Source of the DNA: CAIVPM01 sp964477265
Lineage (GTDB): Bacteria > Bacteroidota > Bacteroidia > Chitinophagales > Chitinophagaceae
Direction of reading: 5' to 3'
Assembly (NCBI GenBank): GCA_964477265.1
Contig: CAYZDJ010000010.1
Location: forward strand, 24,453-88,452
Length of the DNA: 64,000 nucleotides
Below are positions 8,615-16,728 of this stretch, in pieces (within the stretch, counting starts at the first letter, position 1; each line of letters opens with the position of its first letter). The notes beneath the pieces were generated by a model. The model saw nothing but the letters and a program-made list of their open reading frames with translations, was not told where the DNA came from and ran no database searches. A program made the position numbers and the translations under genes.

Positions 8615-9826
8615 TTACTTAACAGGTTTAACAACTGCTTGCTTAGGGATAAATCTGGCAATGATAATGGCAGTTATTACCACACTCATACTTATTAAAC
8701 CAAGTGTATCGTAATGATGCAGTTTTTTTGTTTCATCTGCTACTACAACTTTTCCTGCAATTAAACTTGCCAAACCAATAAACACAGAAGTAACACAACT
8801 GTTAAAGCTTTGAAAGCTGCCACGCTGGTGTGGAGGCACAATGTTGCTGATAATAGCTTGTGCAGGAATATTACGACTTGTGCTGAATATAAACCAAATG
8901 CCTGTTATTATTAATGCATAGTAATAGGGCATTACGCCTAAATGAGAAACAATGTAAATTGGAATTAAGCTAAGTGCTGCACAAATGTAAAATATGGTAT
9001 GCTTGCCATATTTATCTGAAAGCCTGCCAGCAAATCTTGCACTGAAAATTGAGACCAACCCACCAACAATGTACACTAATTTTCGTTCATTTTCATTAAA
9101 GCCTACATTGTGTTGCATATAAGGATTAAGGAAAGGTATAATTAAAAAATGCCCCATCATTAAAGTGCCACCTAATGCATAGGCTATAAGATTAGAGCGT
9201 TTGAAAACAATTTGCTGCAAAGTGTTCCATACGTTATTACCATTACTGGTTTTATTAACTAAATGCTGGTTAAACGATGGCAAATAATTATAAATGCAAA
9301 ACAATACAATGGCACCAATGCCTACTATTAAATAGAAAGGTGCATGCCAGCCAAACATATCTGCAAACGTTAAGCTTAATGGCACGCCAATAACAGACGC
9401 CAATGAAAATGCACCAAACAAAATACCCATTGCCCTGCCTCGTATTTCATAAGTAAAGCTATCGGCAACTATACTAATTACTTGAGCTCCTAAAACACCA
9501 CCAAAAATTCCTGCAACTATTCTTGCCAGTAAAATGAAAATGTAACTTGGTGCTATGCCACAACAAAGTGTGCCAATTAGAAAGCCAGTGTAAGCAAAAA
9601 GCACCACTTTTTTCCTGTCAAAATTATCTACAAAAAACATGGCAATAAATGCACTGATACCAGCACTGATGCTATATGCAGCTACTACGTAGCTAAATTG
9701 TTCTGGAGTTATTTTAAATGCAGGCATTAAGTAATTGCTCAATGGCATCATAATCATAAAATCAAGTATGTGTGTAAAATTGATGCTTGTTAAAATAAAA
9801 AGAATAAGCTTTTGTTGTTTAGTCAC
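8615..9826 (-). CDS. MFS transporter, DHA1/drug-resistance-like
   Basis: The 403-residue product shows twelve hydrophobic segments. The conserved loop after TM2 reads DNFDRKKVVLFAYTGFLIG (MFS motif A form), TM5 carries a Gly-rich stretch (GILFGAFSLASVIGVPLSL, motif C-like), and a second-half loop reads GRLSDKYGKHTIF. This places it with inner-membrane secondary exporters of the Bcr/AraJ type. Substrate cannot be inferred. It is divergent from the GNAT gene at 9928 across about 100 bp. Confidence 0.88.
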   Translation of the reverse strand: MTKQQKLILFILTSINFTHILDFMIMMPLSNYLMPAFKITPEQFSYVVAAYSISAGISAFIAMFFVDNFDRKKVVLFAYTGFLIGTLCCGIAPSYIFILLARIVAGIFGGVLGAQVISIVADSFTYEIRGRAMGILFGAFSLASVIGVPLSLTFADMFGWHAPFYLIVGIGAIVLFCIYNYLPSFNQHLVNKTSNGNNVWNTLQQIVFKRSNLIAYALGGTLMMGHFLIIPFLNPYMQHNVGFNENERKLVYIVGGLVSIFSARFAGRLSDKYGKHTIFYICAALSLIPIYIVSHLGVMPYYYALIITGIWFIFSTSRNIPAQAIISNIVPPHQRGSFQSFNSCVTSVFIGLASLIAGKVVVADETKKLHHYDTLGLISMSVVITAIIIARFIPKQAVVKPVK

Positions 9827-9927
9827 TGTTAAAATTTGTGCAAATATGGTGTGTTGGGGTTGTTGTATTATTTATAAAATTGTTCAGTGGTAAATTAGAT
9901 TATTGTTTATTTGTTTTATTTTACAAT

Positions 9928-10443
9928 ATGCAAATAAGAAGAGCAACTATAGCTGATGTAAAAACATTGAGCCACTTAGGCAGCAAAACCTTTTATGATA
10001 CTTTTACTGGCACCTGCACAGAGCAGGATATGACTGATTTTTTGTATGAGTATTTTAACGAAGAGCAGGTTGCTAAAGAATTAAAAGATGATGATGATTA
10101 CTTTTATTTCTGTGAAGTTGATGGTATTGCAGTAGGTTACATAAGGATAAAAGAAGATAACAGTGGATTTGATGGATTGCAACAATACAAGGCACTTGAG
10201 CTAAAAAGGCTGTATGTATTACACGACTTTCATGGCAAAGGCGTTGCACAGCTTTTAATGAATTTTGTTTTTGATTTTGCAAAACAACATAGCTACAGCA
10301 TAGTGTGGCTTGGCGTTTGGGAACATAACGAACGAGCTAAGGCATTTTATAAAAAGCATGGATTTATTGACACAGGATACACCCACGATTTTCCTATTGG
10401 CAATACGCCACAAACAGATTTATGGTATTGGAAGAAATTATAA
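9928..10443 (+). CDS. GNAT family N-acetyltransferase
   Basis: The 171-residue product has the GNAT fold. Motif A is RLYVLHDFHGKGVAQLLMNF with the acetyl-CoA-binding HGKGVA loop, followed by the motif B region VWLGVWEHNERAKAFYKKHGF. Start ATG 9928 (MQIRRATIAD) is chosen because the 30 upstream codons from 9838 are hydrophobic and unlike the family. Overall shape resembles PaiA/polyamine-type acetyltransferases, but the substrate is unknown. The FtsX-like gene begins 14 bp downstream, suggesting co-transcription. Confidence 0.85.
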   Translation: MQIRRATIADVKTLSHLGSKTFYDTFTGTCTEQDMTDFLYEYFNEEQVAKELKDDDDYFYFCEVDGIAVGYIRIKEDNSGFDGLQQYKALELKRLYVLHDFHGKGVAQLLMNFVFDFAKQHSYSIVWLGVWEHNERAKAFYKKHGFIDTGYTHDFPIGNTPQTDLWYWKKL

Positions 10444-10457
10444 TATAGATTTGAAAT

Positions 10458-11642
10458 ATGTTCAACACACTTTTAAAGAAATTAATTAAAGCTGCTGGTG
10501 GTAGAATAAAAATGGTAATGGCAATTATTGGCTTGTCAGTAGCTACATTACTTATTTTATTTTCAGTTCAGTTGCAGGCAAATTACTACGATTTATTAAA
10601 TGCAAAAAACAACCAGGATAGTATAACAAATTTTTTGGTGATTAATAAAGTACTGAACAATGAAACCATTGGCAGCACAGGCATTACAACAGATAATGTT
10701 GCAGATTTCAAGAAGCAAAATTTCGTACAGGAAGTAAGCGTAATTACACCAAGTCGTTTCAAGGCATCGCTTCAAAGCAATAGCAACAGGTTTCCTTTTT
10801 ATACAGACATTTCTTTTGAGAGCGTGCCATCATCTTTTATTGATGTAAATACAAAAGACTGGACATGGAATGAAGATGCTGATTTCGTTCCCATTATTGC
10901 ACCAAATATGTTTTTAGATTTTTACAATTTTCAATTCGCATTTAGCCAGAATATGCCTCAGCTTACACCAGATGTTGTAAAGATGATAACCTTTACAGTA
11001 AATGTGCAAACTGCTGTTGGAACAAAGCAATCTTCAGGAAGAATTGTAGGCTTTAGCAATAGAATAACAAGCCTTCTTGTACCACAAGAATTTATGACCT
11101 GGGGCAATCAATTTGCGACAGGAAAACCAGTGCAGCCAAGTAGATTAATCATAAAAACAAAAGACCCTGGAAGCCCAGTATTGGTAGGCTATTTAGAGAA
11201 AAATGGTTACACTACAGATGCTGATAAAACACGCTTTAGCAAGTATAGAAAAATTGTAAATACTGTGGTAAGCATTAGTTGGGCAACTGGTGCTATTATG
11301 CTTGCCTTTGCACTATTAATTTTTACATTGTTTATTCAACTTACTGTTACTGCCTGCAAAACTGAAATTGCTTTATTAATAACACTTGGCACAGCACCAA
11401 AGCAATTGGAAAAATTTTTAATGAAACAATTTTTTCCTGCCAATATTTTAATTGTAGGTTTATGCTTAGCAATGATTACAGCCTTGCAATTTTTTACTGC
11501 AAAATGGTTGATTAAGTTAAATATGTTTGTTAGTAATTACACATCAACATATACCATTGCAGTTGCAGTGTTATTGCTGCTTGTATTGTGGGTTGTAAAT
11601 AAATTTACTGTAAGAAAATATGTGTACAGCAGCAGCAATTAA
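10458..11642 (+). CDS. FtsX-like permease-domain membrane protein
   Basis: The 394-residue product has one N-terminal span (about 18-40), an exported domain of roughly 220 residues, then three spans (about 268-292, 320-345, 362-385), the topology of FtsX/MacB/LolC-type permeases. The loop ACKTEIALLITLGTAPKQLEKFLMKQF matches the family element between the first two C-terminal spans. No LolD-type ATPase is adjacent; the convergent ATPase at 11639 belongs to a different subclass, so this permease looks orphaned here. Its stop codon overlaps that ATPase gene's stop through a shared TTAA. Confidence 0.75.
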   Translation: MFNTLLKKLIKAAGGRIKMVMAIIGLSVATLLILFSVQLQANYYDLLNAKNNQDSITNFLVINKVLNNETIGSTGITTDNVADFKKQNFVQEVSVITPSRFKASLQSNSNRFPFYTDISFESVPSSFIDVNTKDWTWNEDADFVPIIAPNMFLDFYNFQFAFSQNMPQLTPDVVKMITFTVNVQTAVGTKQSSGRIVGFSNRITSLLVPQEFMTWGNQFATGKPVQPSRLIIKTKDPGSPVLVGYLEKNGYTTDADKTRFSKYRKIVNTVVSISWATGAIMLAFALLIFTLFIQLTVTACKTEIALLITLGTAPKQLEKFLMKQFFPANILIVGLCLAMITALQFFTAKWLIKLNMFVSNYTSTYTIAVAVLLLLVLWVVNKFTVRKYVYSSSN

Positions 11643-12397
11643 TCTTCACGAATGCTGCGACCTGTTAAGTGTATAAACACATCTTCAAGGTTGGCTTGCT
11701 TTACTTCTTTTGGTTTTTCAAAACCTGTAGCTACAAGGTCGTCGATTAATTTATCTGGCGTTGCTAAAGAAATAATTTTACCTGCATCAATAATGGCAAC
11801 CCTGTCACAAAGCAATTCTGCTTCGTCCATATAGTGTGTAGTAATAATTACAGTCGTTCCTTCACTTTGAATTTCCTTAATTAAGTCCCACAAATTTCTA
11901 CGTGCTTGTGGATCTAAGCCAGTTGTAGGCTCATCTAAAAAAATAATTTTAGGTTTATTGATTAGCGTTGTTGCAATAGAAAAACGTTGCTTTTGACCGC
12001 CACTCAATTCTTTAACTTTTGCTTTAGCTTTATCTCTCAAATTTACTTTATCAAGCAACTCTAAAGCATTTACATTTTGATTGTATAAGCCATTAAATAA
12101 ATTGATTAATTCAACTAAATTCAAGCCTGGATAAAATCCACTGCTTTGCAGTTGAACACCAATTATTTTTTTTATTTCAACAGCTTGTTTATCTAAATCA
12201 AATCCAGCAACAGTAACTGTTCCACTTGTTTTTGTTCTAAGCGTTTCTATTATTTCAAGTGTTGTTGATTTGCCTGCACCATTGGGTCCAAGTAAGCCAA
12301 AAATTTCACCTTCAAACACTTCAAAGCTGATACTTTTTACAGCTTCAAATTCGCCATATTTTTTTACTAAATTTTGTACTGATATAATAGGTTGCAT
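11639..12397 (-). CDS. ABC transporter ATP-binding protein (CcmA/DrrA type)
   Basis: This 252-residue ATPase carries Walker A GPNGAGKST (about 37-45), Q-loop Q in IGVQLQSSGFYPGLN, canonical signature LSGGQKQR, Walker B IIFLDEPTTGLD and switch His in ITTHYMDEAELL. The C-terminus ANLEDVFIHLTGRSIRED is typical of the DrrA/CcmA group, which normally works with ABC-2 permeases. Its ATG overlaps the stop of the preceding small membrane protein gene (TAATG), so the two are probably translationally coupled. No ABC-2 permease is adjacent. Confidence 0.92.
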   Translation of the reverse strand: MQPIISVQNLVKKYGEFEAVKSISFEVFEGEIFGLLGPNGAGKSTTLEIIETLRTKTSGTVTVAGFDLDKQAVEIKKIIGVQLQSSGFYPGLNLVELINLFNGLYNQNVNALELLDKVNLRDKAKAKVKELSGGQKQRFSIATTLINKPKIIFLDEPTTGLDPQARRNLWDLIKEIQSEGTTVIITTHYMDEAELLCDRVAIIDAGKIISLATPDKLIDDLVATGFEKPKEVKQANLEDVFIHLTGRSIRED

Positions 12398-12684
12398 TAT
12401 GCTAAAATTATGTAAGTAACTATTAAAATGATAAATGACAAGATAGATAATAACTTGTTCCCATTTTGTTTATTAGTTATTAAAGTAAATATGCTAAATA
12501 TACTAATTGCTAAACCACCAATTAGCATTGGCAATGCAAGAAGTTCAAAGATAGCACCTGTTATAGCATAAGTATAAACGTTAAAGTTTTTACCAATATA
12601 CCAAAAAACAAATTCAATTAAACTTAACAGGAAAATTATTATTCCTTTTTTTGAATGCTGCCAGTTAATTGAAATGTTTATCAT
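12397..12684 (-). CDS. Small membrane protein, unknown function
   Basis: The 95-residue product is mostly hydrophobic with about three spans (FLLSLIEFVFWYIG, a middle segment ending MLIGGLAISIFSIFTLI, and a C-terminal FIILIVTYIILA). I recognise no family. It lies directly upstream of the ABC ATPase with a TAATG overlap, so a role beside that ATPase is plausible but unproven. It is too short to be a full ABC-2 permease. Confidence 0.65.
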   Translation of the reverse strand: MINISINWQHSKKGIIIFLLSLIEFVFWYIGKNFNVYTYAITGAIFELLALPMLIGGLAISIFSIFTLITNKQNGNKLLSILSFIILIVTYIILA

Positions 12685-12703
12685 AAAGAGTGTTTAAACA
12701 AAA

Positions 12704-15094
12704 TTACTCTGCCATCATCTCATTCACAATTCTTATCACATCTTCAACATTTGGCTTGCTAAAATAATCACCATCACTACCATAAGCTGGGCGATGAGCG
12801 TGAGCTGTAAGTGTTCGTGGTGCTGCATCAAACCATTTATAACCACTTTGCTCTTCCATTACTTTATTAAACATAAACGCTGCTGCACCACCTGGCACAT
12901 CTTCATCTACAAATAAAATCCTGTTGGTTTTCTTTAAGCTATTTACAATGTTGTGATGAATATCAAAAGGTAATAATGTTTGCACATCAATAATCTCGCA
13001 ACTTACATTTTGTTTTTCCAAACGTTCAGCAGCCTCACTAATAATTCTTAATGTAGATCCATAACTTACAATCGTAATATCTGTGCCTTGTTTAATGGTT
13101 TCTGTAACACCCAGTGGCACTGTAAATTCCATTAAGTTGGCTGGCATTTTTTCTTTTAAACGATAACCATTCAGGCACTCAATAACAATTCCTGGGTCAT
13201 TGCTTTGCAACAAAGTATTATACATACCAACTGCCTGCACCATATTACGTGGCACACATACATACATTCCACGAAGTGCATTTAAAATCATTCCCATTGG
13301 GCTACCACTGTGCCACACACCTTCAAGCCTGTGCCCTCTTGTTCTTATAATTAATGGGCAACTTTGCTGTCCCTTTGTTCTGTAATGCAATGTAGCAACA
13401 TCATCACTTAAAGTTTGAATAGCATATAATAAATAATCGAGGTATTGAATTTCTGCAATAGGTCTCAATCCACGCACAGCCATACCAATTGCTTGTCCTG
13501 CTATAGTTGCTTCTCTAATGCCCACATCAAAAATCCTTTCCTCACCATATTTTTTTTGCAGTCCTGCAAAGCCCTGATTCACATCACCAATAAATCCTAA
13601 ATCCTCTCCAAATGCAACAACCAAAGGGTTTGTAGCAAAAAGGTTATCCCAGTATTTATTTAAAATTTCAAAGCCATTTAATTGCTCTGCATCAAAGCTT
13701 ATCCAGGGTTTTGCTTCACTCACACGCATTGCACTTTTAATGCCTTGATTATATAAATGAGAGTTGAATAAATCTTTATTTTGGGCAACCAATTGTTGAT
13801 AATATTGCTTAACATCTTCGTTAGATGAAGTATCTGTAACTAGCTCTGTTGCTAAGCATAAACTCTGCATTACATCTCTACGTAATGGCTCTCTTATAGC
13901 AGTTAAGTTATTTGCAATTTGCTGCACCTGATGATATGTTTCCATATCTGTAACATTCATTGAAGCTATTAATTCTGCTGCTTTTTTTACCTGCTCTTTT
14001 ATAGGTGTTTGAAATTTTTCCCAAGCTCTTGTTTTGCTTTCTCTAACAAAATCCCTTGCTTCATTTTCGATGTTTGTCAACTCTTCTTCGCTTGCAATGG
14101 CGTTTTCTAAAATCCAGTCTTTAAATTTTTTATTGCAATCAAAATCTTTTTCAAATTGTAAACGTTCAGCATCTTTATATCTTTCGTGGCTTCCACTTGT
14201 ACTATGTCCTTGTGGTTGTGTAATTTCCTGAACGTGAAAAATTGCAGGTGCGTGTGTTTCCCTCATTCTTTGAATACCTGCTTCAAACACTTCACACATT
14301 TCTGCATAATCCCAACCTTTTACTTTATAAATATGCAAGCCATTAGTATCCTTTTCTTTTTGAAAACCAGACAGAGCCTGGCTTATAGAGCCTTTGGTTG
14401 TTTGGTATTTATTTGGAACAGAAATTCCATATCCATCATCCCACACAAAAATTGCCAAAGGAATTTGCATAACGCCAGCAGCATTTACACTTTCCCAAAA
14501 ATGTCCTTCGCTTGTACTTGCATCACCAATAGTACAAAAGCAAACTTCATTTCCATTATGGCTTAAATCAGTTTTATTCCAAAGTTGTTGAATGTGCCTG
14601 AAAGATTTTGAAGCCAACGCCAAACCCACAGCACGTGGCATTTGACCAGCAGTTGGCGATATATCTGCACTAATATTTTTTCTATTTGCAAGGTCTAAAA
14701 AGCTGCCATTTTCATCAACATTTCTTGTGGCAAAATGAGCCACCATTTGCCTTCCTGCACTAAAAGGTTCGTTGTTAATATCTGGGTCGGCATACATTTG
14801 AGCAAAGAATTGTTCAACACTGGCAAGCCCACTGGCAAACATAAAAGTCTGGTCACGATAGTAGCCACTTCTAAAATCGCCCTGTGTAAAACTCTTAGCC
14901 ATTGCAATTTGAGCAAGTTCTTTACCATCGCCAAAAATGCCAAACTTGGCTTTGCCAGTAAGCACTTCACGCCTTCCCAACAAACTTGTTTCTCTGCTAA
15001 CTTGTGCAATTCTGTAATCTGTTAAAACCTGATGTTTAAAGGCATCGTAACTTAATTCCTCGTTACTGTAGGTAAATGTTAATGTTTCTTCCAT
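12704..15094 (-). CDS. 2-oxoacid dehydrogenase E1 component, fused alpha and beta subunits
   Basis: The 796-residue product joins an E1-alpha half (about 1-370) to an E1-beta half (about 460-796). The alpha half has the thiamine diphosphate region GDASTSEGHFWESVNAAGV and the phosphorylation-loop-like HSTSGSHERY. The beta half has FGEDLGFIGDVNQGF, FDVGIREATIAGQAIGMA, and the C-terminal IDVQTLLPFD and FVDEDVPGGAAA. This form is common in Bacteroidota and acts on branched-chain 2-oxoacids or pyruvate with E2 and E3, which are not in the window. ATG 15094 is the start; the frame extends upstream only to a TTG at 15100. A TATATTTG box lies three bases before the ATG. Confidence 0.93.
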   Translation of the reverse strand: MEETLTFTYSNEELSYDAFKHQVLTDYRIAQVSRETSLLGRREVLTGKAKFGIFGDGKELAQIAMAKSFTQGDFRSGYYRDQTFMFASGLASVEQFFAQMYADPDINNEPFSAGRQMVAHFATRNVDENGSFLDLANRKNISADISPTAGQMPRAVGLALASKSFRHIQQLWNKTDLSHNGNEVCFCTIGDASTSEGHFWESVNAAGVMQIPLAIFVWDDGYGISVPNKYQTTKGSISQALSGFQKEKDTNGLHIYKVKGWDYAEMCEVFEAGIQRMRETHAPAIFHVQEITQPQGHSTSGSHERYKDAERLQFEKDFDCNKKFKDWILENAIASEEELTNIENEARDFVRESKTRAWEKFQTPIKEQVKKAAELIASMNVTDMETYHQVQQIANNLTAIREPLRRDVMQSLCLATELVTDTSSNEDVKQYYQQLVAQNKDLFNSHLYNQGIKSAMRVSEAKPWISFDAEQLNGFEILNKYWDNLFATNPLVVAFGEDLGFIGDVNQGFAGLQKKYGEERIFDVGIREATIAGQAIGMAVRGLRPIAEIQYLDYLLYAIQTLSDDVATLHYRTKGQQSCPLIIRTRGHRLEGVWHSGSPMGMILNALRGMYVCVPRNMVQAVGMYNTLLQSNDPGIVIECLNGYRLKEKMPANLMEFTVPLGVTETIKQGTDITIVSYGSTLRIISEAAERLEKQNVSCEIIDVQTLLPFDIHHNIVNSLKKTNRILFVDEDVPGGAAAFMFNKVMEEQSGYKWFDAAPRTLTAHAHRPAYGSDGDYFSKPNVEDVIRIVNEMMAE

Positions 15095-15097
15095 AAT

Positions 15098-15105
15098 CAA
15101 ATATA
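15098..15105 (-). promoter_or_regulatory. TATATTTG box abutting the E1 start codon
   Basis: The minus strand reads TATATTTG, a perfect TAnnTTTG match, then three bases and ATG at 15094. If used, transcription would begin almost at the start codon (leaderless or nearly so). No good -33 TTTG is visible at the usual spacing, so this is tentative. Confidence 0.35.
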
Positions 15106-15203
15106 AACGTTAGAAGGTTTGTAAAATAGTATTGCAAAGTAAAGGTTAAACGTATTTTATTTAAGGTTTTTTACTGGCTTTTAGTTTTGTGGTAAAACAT
15201 CTT

Positions 15204-15211
15204 TAATTTTG
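15204..15211 (+). promoter_or_regulatory. Candidate -7 box of the toxin-antitoxin operon
   Basis: TAATTTTG fits TAnnTTTG and lies 20 bp before ATG 15232. The -33 region is poor (CTTTTAG about 19 bp upstream). Confidence 0.35.
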
Positions 15212-15231
15212 GCTAAATAAAAATATTTTTT

Positions 15232-15420
15232 ATGAGTATTACAGAAATGAAATTGCAAGCGTTTGAAGATTTGACAAAACTTAATAAACCAGATGAAATT
15301 GAAGAGGTGTATAATTTATTAAAAAAGTTAAATGATAAACATAAGGTTTATAATTTGAGTCAGCATTTTGATGCAATCAATAACCAATATGGAGATGTAT
15401 TAAAAAAGTTAGCCCAATGA
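15232..15420 (+). CDS. Putative antitoxin of a Doc-type toxin-antitoxin pair
   Basis: The 62-residue product is small, charged and helical (DEIEEVYNLLKKLNDK; a conserved-looking C-terminal LSQHFDAINNQYGDVLKKLAQ). It overlaps the Doc-like gene by four bases (ATGA), the usual arrangement for an antitoxin before its toxin. It lacks an obvious Phd DNA-binding N-terminus, so it may be a non-canonical antitoxin. The C-terminal helix could occupy the toxin active site. Function is inferred from position only. Confidence 0.65.
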   Translation: MSITEMKLQAFEDLTKLNKPDEIEEVYNLLKKLNDKHKVYNLSQHFDAINNQYGDVLKKLAQ

Positions 15421-15794
15421 TTTTAATTGAAGATATTTTAGCATTACATTCTAAATCTATAAAGATACATGGCGGTGCTGATGGAGATAGAGATAATGGA
15501 TTATTGGAAGCAGCGATTGCAAGACCTTTTCAAACCTTTGATAGGGTTGATTTGTACCCATCTGTCATTGAGAAATCAGCTGCATTAGCAGAAAGTTTAA
15601 TCATCAATCATCCTTTTATAGATGGAAATAAAAGGACTGGTCATTTAGCCATGCAAGCACTTTTAATAAGTGAAAATTTAAAATTGATTGCTTCTTCTGA
15701 TGATATGTACAATTTCATCATCAACATTTCCACAGGCTCTATAAACTTTGAACAAATTGTTGAATGGTTAAAGAATAACACAATTACTTTATAA
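15417..15794 (+). CDS. doc: Doc (death-on-curing) family toxin, Fic fold
   Basis: The 125-residue product matches Doc in length. It has the N-terminal IEDILALHSKSIKIHGG, then DRDNGLLEAAIARPFQTF, and the Fic motif HPFIDGNKRTGH at 65-76 (consensus HxFx(D/E)GNKRxxxx). Doc toxins phosphorylate elongation factor Tu, using an altered Fic loop. It overlaps the preceding antitoxin candidate by four bases, and the sulfoxide reductase gene starts five bases after its stop, so the three genes may share a transcript. Confidence 0.88.
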   Translation: MILIEDILALHSKSIKIHGGADGDRDNGLLEAAIARPFQTFDRVDLYPSVIEKSAALAESLIINHPFIDGNKRTGHLAMQALLISENLKLIASSDDMYNFIINISTGSINFEQIVEWLKNNTITL

Positions 15795-15799
15795 AATTT

Positions 15800-16273
15800 A
15801 TGGCAGAAGATTTATTGATAAACAAAGGCACAAAAGAAGAACAATATCAATCATTAATTCCTCAGATAAAAGGCTTGCTGCAAGGCGAAGACGATACAAT
15901 TGCAAACCTTGCAAACATTACTGCTGCACTTAAAGAACAGTTTAACTGGCTATGGGTTGGTTTTTATATTGTAAAAAATGATGAGCTTGTTTTGGCACCA
16001 TTTCAAGGGCCTGTTGCCTGCACAAGAATTAAAAAAGGTCGTGGCGTTTGTGGTAGTGCTTGGCAGCAGCAACAAACCTTAATTGTACCAGATGTAGAAA
16101 AATTTCCAGGGCATATTGCCTGCAGTAGTTTAAGTAAAAGCGAAATTGTAATTCCTGTTTTTGGCAATAATGAAGTTGTTGCAATACTTGATGTTGATAG
16201 TATCAACTTAAATGAATTTGACGAAACTGATAAAAAATATTTGGAAGAAATTGTTCGATTAGTAAGTCTTTAG
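15800..16273 (+). CDS. msrC: Free methionine-R-sulfoxide reductase (GAF domain, fRMsr/MsrC)
   Basis: The 157-residue GAF-domain protein carries Cys74, Cys84 and Cys108 in ACTRIKKGRGVCGSAW and PGHIACSS. The spacings of 10 and 24 equal those of the three redox Cys in the E. coli enzyme (84/94/118). It should reduce free methionine-R-sulfoxide in the cytosol. The end of the gene, encoding its last residues, runs into a heptad array that continues into the intergenic space. It follows the doc gene closely but is functionally unrelated. Confidence 0.9.
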   Translation: MAEDLLINKGTKEEQYQSLIPQIKGLLQGEDDTIANLANITAALKEQFNWLWVGFYIVKNDELVLAPFQGPVACTRIKKGRGVCGSAWQQQQTLIVPDVEKFPGHIACSSLSKSEIVIPVFGNNEVVAILDVDSINLNEFDETDKKYLEEIVRLVSL

Positions 16274-16313
16274 ATTTCAGTCTTTGGTCTTTAGCAGCCA
16301 AAGACTAAAAGAA
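16265..16313. repeat. Heptad array forming a hairpin between convergent genes
   Basis: Seven-base units AGTCTTT, AGATTTC, AGTCTTT, GGTCTTT, AGCAGCC, AAAGACT, AAAAGAA follow in register. Within it AGTCTTTGG (16279-16287) pairs with CCAAAGACT (16298-16306), so the array can also act as a bidirectional terminator. It covers the last codons of both flanking genes. Confidence 0.7.
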
Positions 16314-16661
16314 AACATCTTCAATTAAAAAAATTTCTTCAACTTCTTTATTGGTAAGGGTTATAGCTACTACGTCAAATTGAATCAAAGTCCACTGTTC
16401 ATTAATTAACAAATATTCTTCAGCACCTTTTTTCAGTGCATTCATTTTGGTATTGCTTATACTTTCTTCAGGATAGCCAAATTTTTTATTGGTTCTTGTC
16501 TTTACTTCAATAAAATGCAGCTTTTTATTTTTAATGCAAATAATGTCAATTTCCCAATGCTTGTGCCTCCAGTTTCTTTCAATAATGGTATAGCCATTTT
16601 TCTCTAAGTATTCACAGGCAATAACTTCACCCCTGTTTCCTATGTTAATATTTCTGGTCAT
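16305..16661 (-). CDS. YraN family (UPF0102) endonuclease-like protein
   Basis: The 118-residue product has the UPF0102 pattern: GNRGEVIACEYLEKNGYTI, then RNWRHKHWEIDIICIKNKKLHFIEVKTR, the restriction-endonuclease-like core with E (GE), D (EID) and EVK as metal-binding residues. The family often sits near ribosomal or recombination genes; its biological role is not settled. The end lies within the heptad hairpin shared with msrC. Confidence 0.9.
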   Translation of the reverse strand: MTRNINIGNRGEVIACEYLEKNGYTIIERNWRHKHWEIDIICIKNKKLHFIEVKTRTNKKFGYPEESISNTKMNALKKGAEEYLLINEQWTLIQFDVVAITLTNKEVEEIFLIEDVFF

Positions 16662-16728
16662 TTGTATTTTTATTTACACAACAATAATTGCAAAAAAATA
16701 TTCGTGTATTCGTGGCAAATAAATTTAT

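Noticed and set aside
10458..12397. FtsX-like protein and the convergent ABC ATPase as one transporter
   Set aside because: They are on opposite strands, and the ATPase is of the CcmA/DrrA type rather than the LolD/MacB type that pairs with FtsX-like permeases.
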